From contig CAYXBG010000055.1 of assembly GCA_964463145.1 (NCBI GenBank), forward strand, positions 1-12,142: a stretch of DNA of 12,142 nucleotides, read 5' to 3'. Of this stretch, positions 8,215-12,142 are shown piece by piece. Numbering within the stretch: position 1 is the first letter of the stretch; each line of letters begins with the position of its first letter. This DNA is from CAYXBG01 sp964463145. Its GTDB lineage: Bacteria; Acidobacteriota; UBA6911; RPQK01; CBDAPI01. Made by a program: the position numbers and the translations under genes. The notes under the pieces were generated by a model. That model was not told the origin of the DNA. It made no database searches and saw nothing but the letters and a program-made list of their open reading frames with translations.

Positions 8215-8995
8215 TGGGCATCACCCGATTTCGGAAAATGAACACACTTGCCACTAGAATCAAGCTAATACTTATCAGCTGGTGGATGGAAACCTGGCCG
8301 TCAAAAAAGAGACCCCGACCCACATCACCACGGAAGAACTCATTCGAAAAACGAATCAACCCATATCCAATCATATAGTAGGCAAAAACTTGGCCTCTAA
8401 AACGTTGCGACCTATGGATATTGTAGAGTATTAGACACAGTAGTAGAGTGGCGAAAGATTCATACAGTTGTGTCGGATGCAGCGAAATATTCAGAGGGAC
8501 TCCGACATTTTGGCTTGCATATTCATCAGTAAAAGTCACAGCCCACGGCAAATCACTAGGCTTCCCATAATCACATCCAGCTCCGAAACAACCCAACCGA
8601 CCAATTGCTTGTCCGAGAGCTATAGCTGGTGCTGCAGCATCAGCTATAGCCCAAAACCGCATCTCAGGGGTACGAGAAATATACCAATAACTCCCTGCGA
8701 TAGCCCCGAGAAGCCCACCAAAATAAGCACCCCCTGACCTCCAAAAAGCTAGACGCAAGAATTGAGAAGGCTGGCTCGCGTAATAATCAAAGTTAGTCAG
8801 AACCATCAGGAGCTTAGCCCCCAACAAAGCCGAGATGATCACTACAAAACCCAAATCCCAGATCTTGTTCTTGGGCACCTCACCAGATTCAGTCTGACGA
8901 ACTAACAATGAAATGGCGGCCAAAAATGCTAGTGCCAGCAGAAGCCCGTAGGTATGCAGTGTAATAGGCCCTAGTTCAATTATTTTCGGGTACAT
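8195..8995 (-). CDS. lgt: Prolipoprotein diacylglyceryl transferase Lgt
   Basis: Inner-membrane enzyme that moves diacylglycerol from phosphatidylglycerol to the lipobox cysteine of prolipoproteins, the first step of lipoprotein maturation. It has about seven hydrophobic segments over 266 aa, the usual size. Family marks are the N-terminus MYPKIIELGPITLHTYGLLL, the signature GRLGCFGAGCDYG (132-144) with essential-type Arg133, SLHPTQLYES (171-180) and YGLIRF with Arg215. It carries the GCF-x-x-GCxYG variant, with Cys at the positions of E. coli Asn146 and Glu151, and FWRSGGAYFGG with no equivalent of His103. I chose ATG at 8995 because it matches the family N-terminus and has GGGGA 5 nt upstream; a TTG at 9007 would add four residues. 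It overlaps rluD. Confidence 0.94.
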   Translation of the reverse strand: MYPKIIELGPITLHTYGLLLALAFLAAISLLVRQTESGEVPKNKIWDLGFVVIISALLGAKLLMVLTNFDYYASQPSQFLRLAFWRSGGAYFGGLLGAIAGSYWYISRTPEMRFWAIADAAAPAIALGQAIGRLGCFGAGCDYGKPSDLPWAVTFTDEYASQNVGVPLNISLHPTQLYESFATLLLCLILYNIHRSQRFRGQVFAYYMIGYGLIRFSNEFFRGDVGRGLFFDGQVSIHQLISISLILVASVFIFRNRVMPIGSRSV

Positions 8996-9022
8996 AACCT
9001 TCCCCAAATCTCTTTTCCCATA

Positions 9023-9106
9023 TTAACTATTGCTGTCAACCTCAGCCTCGAGAAAAACCTTATCAAACCAGACAGTTGCTGCCCACCTAAACAGTTGCTC
9101 CCACTA
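9023..9106 (-). repeat. Short repeated element in the nhaC-lgt spacer
   Basis: Two near-identical tandem units, ACAGTTGCTGCCCACCTA (9072-9089) and ACAGTTGCTCCCACTA (9091-9106), lie 19 bp apart upstream of lgt. A degenerate third copy (TTAACTATTGCTGTC, 9023-9037) may follow. On the lgt strand the shared core reads AGCAACTGT. Spacing near two helix turns would suit an operator, but the repeat may also be chance or decay of a longer element. The rest of the 119-bp spacer holds no gene. Confidence 0.5.
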
Positions 9107-9114
9107 GACTCTTC

Positions 9115-10530
9115 CTAGAAAAGAAACCCGCAAAGAACAAATAGTAATAGGGCTCCCGAAGCGGCCAGCAAAGCGTATGGAATCTGCGTTCTGACATGAG
9201 CGATGTGATCCGTAGCAGCTGCCATCGAAGCCAAGATTGTAGTGTCGGAAATCGGAGAACAATGATCTCCAAAAATCCCCCCTCCTAGTGCTGCTGCTAA
9301 TGCCAGAGATGGATCTACTCCCAACATCTGCGATAGAGGCAGCACAATCGGTATCATGATAGCAAACGTTCCCCAAGAGGTCCCAGTAGAGAAAGCCACG
9401 AAACAGGAAAGCAAGAAAATAAGAGCCGGCATGAGCTGAACGGGCATCCATGTATGCACTGCCTGTGCAATAAACGTGCCCGTACCTAGGGCTATTGTCG
9501 TTGTTGAGATCGTAAAAGCGAAGGACAGAATTATCAAGACAGGCATCAATCCTTTGATCCCTAAGAACAAGTCATCAATTAATTCCGTAACAGTCAAAAT
9601 ACCCTGGATACGGTACATGATTGCAGCCAGGACAAGCGCCACGATAACGCCCCACAGGATGGCTGCTGCTCCATCTCCTCCCATTAGATCACCCTCCCCC
9701 GTTTTCCAAAGCACCCAGGGAACAACACATATCATGCAAAGAATAGGTGCGACCATGTTCAAAGCTCTGCTTGATATACCTTCTTTTTTAGATACCTTAC
9801 TAACCTCTTGTGAAATTAGCGGATTAGCTCCTTTGGGAAGTACCTGCCCGGACACCCGGACCCGCTCTTCAGCCTTACCCATAGGACCAATGTTCCAGTC
9901 AAATAAAGTAACCGCCAGTACTAACATTAAAGAAAGGATGGCATAGAAGTTAAGTACCAATGTAGAAAGAAAAAGAGCCGTCGGACGAGCTACCTGCTGT
10001 GCCGCAAGTAACCCAATCAAATAAGCTCCCCAGGAATTCAAGGGGATCAAAATGCATTTCGGAGCACATGTTGCATCAATAATGTAGGCTAGTTTTTCAC
10101 GAGCTACTTTGGTCCTATCAAACAGAGGTCTGGAGATAGAGCCGCATACCAGAAGTCCGAAGTTGCCTTCAGCGAAAAGAATCATGCTGACCAGGAGTGT
10201 AAGAATTCGGACAGATCGCCTGGAGCTCATCGCATTGCGTTCTTCCACCCAGACGATAAATCCTTCCACACCGCCCGAACGTTGGGTAAAAACAATGAGG
10301 GAGCCGATTAGGCCACTAAAAAATAGGATCTTTAGGTTGTTCGGTTGAACGACTGTTGCCAAAAACGCATTCAGAGAGTCCATCAATCCTAGGAATGGAT
10401 TGCCCCCGGCAAGAAGCGTCCAACCTAACCAGATATAGATCCCAAGTGAAAAAATTACCCGACGCGTATGAATCGCTAAATATATTGCTACCAAAGGAGG
10501 AAGTGTAGAGAGCCAGCCTATTCCTTCCAT
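9115..10530 (-). CDS. nhaC: NhaC-family Na+/H+ antiporter-like membrane transporter
   Basis: Polytopic inner-membrane secondary transporter of the NhaC family (PF03553-like), expected to exchange cations for protons; some family members instead exchange organic anions or amino acids. It has roughly 11-12 hydrophobic segments over 471 aa. Family marks are IDATCAPKCILIPLNSWGAY (151-170), STGTSWGTFA (381-390) and GGGIFGDHCSPISDTTILAS (417-435 region), the signature of this superfamily with its charged Asp/His pair. A hydrophilic loop lies at ~220-262. Its ATG (10528-10530) lies inside the end of the upstream hypothetical gene, a 13-nt overlap, and no Shine-Dalgarno precedes it, so translation probably depends on ribosomes arriving from that gene. 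The ion specificity is inferred from the family only. Confidence 0.92.
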   Translation of the reverse strand: MEGIGWLSTLPPLVAIYLAIHTRRVIFSLGIYIWLGWTLLAGGNPFLGLMDSLNAFLATVVQPNNLKILFFSGLIGSLIVFTQRSGGVEGFIVWVEERNAMSSRRSVRILTLLVSMILFAEGNFGLLVCGSISRPLFDRTKVAREKLAYIIDATCAPKCILIPLNSWGAYLIGLLAAQQVARPTALFLSTLVLNFYAILSLMLVLAVTLFDWNIGPMGKAEERVRVSGQVLPKGANPLISQEVSKVSKKEGISSRALNMVAPILCMICVVPWVLWKTGEGDLMGGDGAAAILWGVIVALVLAAIMYRIQGILTVTELIDDLFLGIKGLMPVLIILSFAFTISTTTIALGTGTFIAQAVHTWMPVQLMPALIFLLSCFVAFSTGTSWGTFAIMIPIVLPLSQMLGVDPSLALAAALGGGIFGDHCSPISDTTILASMAAATDHIAHVRTQIPYALLAASGALLLFVLCGFLF

Positions 10531-11252
10531 GTCGGGTAGTCTTGAAATTCTTTTTTGAGGTGACGGGCTATGTTCCGGACTCTTTCCAGAGATACCAGCA
10601 TGTTAGATCCCTTTAATTGCTCGATAGAAACGACGTTATTACGTCCAAATACATAGTCCTGCACCTTTCTTTCTGCTGAAGAAGCCTCTCTCCCAAGTAT
10701 TTCAAGCGCCCTATGAAAATCAACAGAACTTTTCACTGCAGGTGCCTCGTGTCGGTCCACCTTGACATTCCGGTTGAGACCCATAAACACAGTATTCAAA
10801 AGCTTTCTCAGTTTATCAGAGGCTTTTTCGAGACCGATTAAACACCCCCGAAATTCCTTCACAGAGCCCCCCCTATATGATGTGTTCTCTTCGGTAAAGA
10901 AAATAAGTCGCTCAGTATTCAATCTAAGTAACTCGGTTTGCACTTCAACCCTCTGAAGAAAGGACCGTATAAGATGTCGAGTCCGCCGTTCCAAGCCGAC
11001 GGTAAGACGAGGCTCAACCACGGATGAGTGGGTCACCAGACCGCGAAGTTCCATGCGATTTTGACCGAGATTGAACGCTGACCTGGCACCAACGGCTAAT
11101 CTACTGAAATACTTCCACAGGATAGGATTACTCATAGCGCGGCCCCATGATCGGTCATCCGAAGCTCCCCAGCTTCCAGCTACAAGAACTAAGAGGGTAA
11201 ATATGAGAAGCTTCTGAACCAGTCTATGCATATCGCCTTCACCATTATTCAC
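10518..11252 (-). CDS. Hypothetical exported protein, unrecognised family
   Basis: I do not recognise this 244-aa protein. Residues ~8-30 form a signal peptide (MHRLVQKLL, then a Leu/Val-rich stretch ending near AGSWGA), with no lipobox cysteine. The mature part is hydrophilic, rich in Arg, Lys, Leu and Glu, and looks mostly helical (for example 84-120 and 130-150); it has no catalytic motif that I can see. It has one Cys (Cys137). GTG at 11252 has a strong GAGGGG 9 nt upstream; ATG at 11231 has GGTGA 7 nt upstream and would start right at the signal peptide. The frame is closed upstream by TAG at 11280-11282. It overlaps nhaC by 13 nt, so the two are surely co-translated, suggesting a role linked to the transporter or to the envelope. 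The signal peptide, two good ribosome sites and the overlap argue that it is a real gene. Confidence 0.78.
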   Translation of the reverse strand: MNNGEGDMHRLVQKLLIFTLLVLVAGSWGASDDRSWGRAMSNPILWKYFSRLAVGARSAFNLGQNRMELRGLVTHSSVVEPRLTVGLERRTRHLIRSFLQRVEVQTELLRLNTERLIFFTEENTSYRGGSVKEFRGCLIGLEKASDKLRKLLNTVFMGLNRNVKVDRHEAPAVKSSVDFHRALEILGREASSAERKVQDYVFGRNNVVSIEQLKGSNMLVSLERVRNIARHLKKEFQDYPTWKE

Positions 11253-11421
11253 TTGCCTGCCCCCCTCAAGAGAAGAGCTCTAAAAGCAATTGACCTCCAC
11301 AGAATATCAGCACCGCAAGACTCAAGACCACATAACTGAAAAAATCTGGACAAAGTTCTCAGAGAACCCAAGATCGTGTAAAAGACCCTTACCTAGATTA
11401 CCCTCAGACTGTGGGGCTATC
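11253..11421 (-). promoter_or_regulatory. Spacer with a possible extended -10 promoter for the hypothetical-nhaC block
   Basis: This 169-bp gap contains no gene. On the minus strand, TGATATTCT (11301-11309) matches an extended -10 box (TG-n-TATTCT), with a weak TGGTCT 18 nt upstream. It would place transcription start about 40 nt before the GTG start at 11252. A perfect GGAGGT at 11293-11298 is too far from that start to serve it. A small inverted repeat, GTTCTC/GAGAAC (11355-11367), follows the upstream gene but has no adjacent T run. The promoter is a motif match only. Confidence 0.3.
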
Positions 11422-12142
11422 TTAGGCAAGCTCCCGCATTGCTTCTTCCAGTGCTTCCTTAGGAGGTCGAAGCTGTCTTTCATCCATCTGGTGAAGAGGC
11501 TTTTCGATAAGACTAAGCCGATCGATGAAATTTTCACCCACTGGGTTAACGTAAATGAGTCCTGTCAAGAACTCTCCCGCATCGGCTGACTGGCGCAAAA
11601 CCTCGAGAGCCCGTACTTTATTCATGGGATCGAAGTCGCGGTCGACTTTGCGTAACCGTAGATGGGATCCGTCGTGCATTTCGACATCGGTCACAGTGCC
11701 GTCCTCATAATCCACGGGTTCCAACTGTTCAATGTAGGGTACAAAGTCTATCTCATGCAGGAGTTCTTCGTGTTCTTTAGCCCAAGTATAGCTTTTGGTC
11801 GAGTCTGGCTGATTATTAAAAGTAACACACGGACTTATGACATCTAGAACACAACTGCCTCCATGACTAAGTGCCCCCTGTAGCAACGCTACCAATTGTT
11901 TGGGGTCGGCGGCAAAAGACCGAGCCACATAGCTGCAGCCGAGCTCAATTGCCAGTAAACATAAATCAATGGCAGGAAGATCATTCGTAACGCCGGTTTT
12001 CAGCTTTGAGCCAATATCCGCGGTCGCTGAAAACTGACCTTTGGTCAACCCATAAACCCCATTGTTCTCGACAATGTAAATCATTGGAACATTCCGACGG
12101 AGCATATGGCAAAACTGTCCAACCCCGATCGAGGCCGTGTCG
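11422..12142 (-). CDS. korB: 2-oxoacid:ferredoxin oxidoreductase beta subunit, 5' end missing
   Basis: TPP-binding beta subunit of a pyruvate/2-oxoglutarate:ferredoxin oxidoreductase, which decarboxylates a 2-oxoacid to acyl-CoA and reduces ferredoxin. The frame stays open to the window edge. Counting the first complete codon (12139-12141) as residue 1, it reads DTASIGVGQFCHMLRRN, the segment after the GDGD Mg-TPP motif, then IVENNGVYGLTKGQFSAT (23-40). The region VLDVISPCVTFNN and the C-terminal PFO_beta_C-like part complete the fold. The 239 residues present lack about 100 of the usual ~340, including the N-terminal FeS cysteines and the first TPP residues. The two-subunit KorAB type is the best match, so korA probably lies just beyond the right edge. 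Substrate choice between 2-oxoglutarate and other 2-oxoacids is not decided. Confidence 0.92.
   Translation of the reverse strand, partial: DTASIGVGQFCHMLRRNVPMIYIVENNGVYGLTKGQFSATADIGSKLKTGVTNDLPAIDLCLLAIELGCSYVARSFAADPKQLVALLQGALSHGGSCVLDVISPCVTFNNQPDSTKSYTWAKEHEELLHEIDFVPYIEQLEPVDYEDGTVTDVEMHDGSHLRLRKVDRDFDPMNKVRALEVLRQSADAGEFLTGLIYVNPVGENFIDRLSLIEKPLHQMDERQLRPPKEALEEAMRELA

Noticed and set aside
9034..9039. Perfect TTGACA on the minus strand upstream of lgt
   Set aside because: No acceptable -10 box lies 16-18 nt downstream (AAAAGA there); TTAATA is only 8 nt away.
9476..9946. Open plus-strand frame of 156 codons opposite nhaC
   Set aside because: It mirrors conserved membrane-protein codons of nhaC and encodes a Thr/Pro/Arg-rich sequence with no family resemblance.
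11273..11298. Perfect GGAGGT followed by a 7-codon frame starting at TTG, just before the hypothetical gene: a possible leader peptide
   Set aside because: The spacing to TTG is only 3 nt, the peptide has no regulatory codon pattern, and the site overlaps the predicted transcription start.
11355..11367. Inverted repeat GTTCTC/GAGAAC after korB as a terminator
   Set aside because: The loop is one base if fully paired and the nearest T run is about 10 nt away on the transcribed side.

Overview
The window is ordinary bacterial chromosome, coding-dense and of mixed base composition. It carries ten genes, two of them cut by the window ends, and no RNA gene, insertion sequence, phage gene or CRISPR array that I can see. 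The best lineage hint is a secreted von Willebrand factor A protein of the 'VWFA-related acidobacterial' type (TIGR03436-like). An Lgt with a GCF…GCxYG motif, a fused PabB-PabC, a Cys-type sulfatase and a KorB-type 2-oxoacid:ferredoxin oxidoreductase subunit fit an Acidobacteriota-like or related heterotroph. This placement is inference; no marker gene fixes it.

Left part, 1-6297. The 3' end of a type I sulfatase (+, 1-1431) runs convergently into a fused aminodeoxychorismate synthase/lyase gene (-, 1446-3269). A 221-bp divergent spacer (3270-3490) follows. Next come a secreted gamma-glutamyltranspeptidase-family Ntn hydrolase (+, 3491-5374) and, 77 bp downstream on the same strand, a family 2 glycosyltransferase (+, 5452-6297). 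These look like independent units for sulfate ester cleavage, folate supply, gamma-glutamyl or amide cleavage, and glycan assembly.

Right part, 6335-12142. Six genes all lie on the minus strand. In transcription order they are the 3' part of a 2-oxoacid:ferredoxin oxidoreductase beta subunit, an unrecognised exported protein of 244 aa, an NhaC-family antiporter, Lgt, an RluD-family pseudouridine synthase and the VWA protein. Three junctions overlap: hypothetical/nhaC by 13 nt, lgt/rluD by 8-20 nt, and rluD/vwa by 1 nt (TAATG). This gives two tightly coupled blocks, hypothetical-nhaC and lgt-rluD-vwa, separated by 119 nt that hold a short tandem repeat.

I found no convincing undescribed system. 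The points most worth a second look are the unrecognised exported protein coupled to the NhaC-like antiporter, the VWA protein coupled to lgt-rluD, the GGT-like enzyme that lacks the classical gamma-glutamyl-binding residues, and short repeats in the two regulatory spacers.
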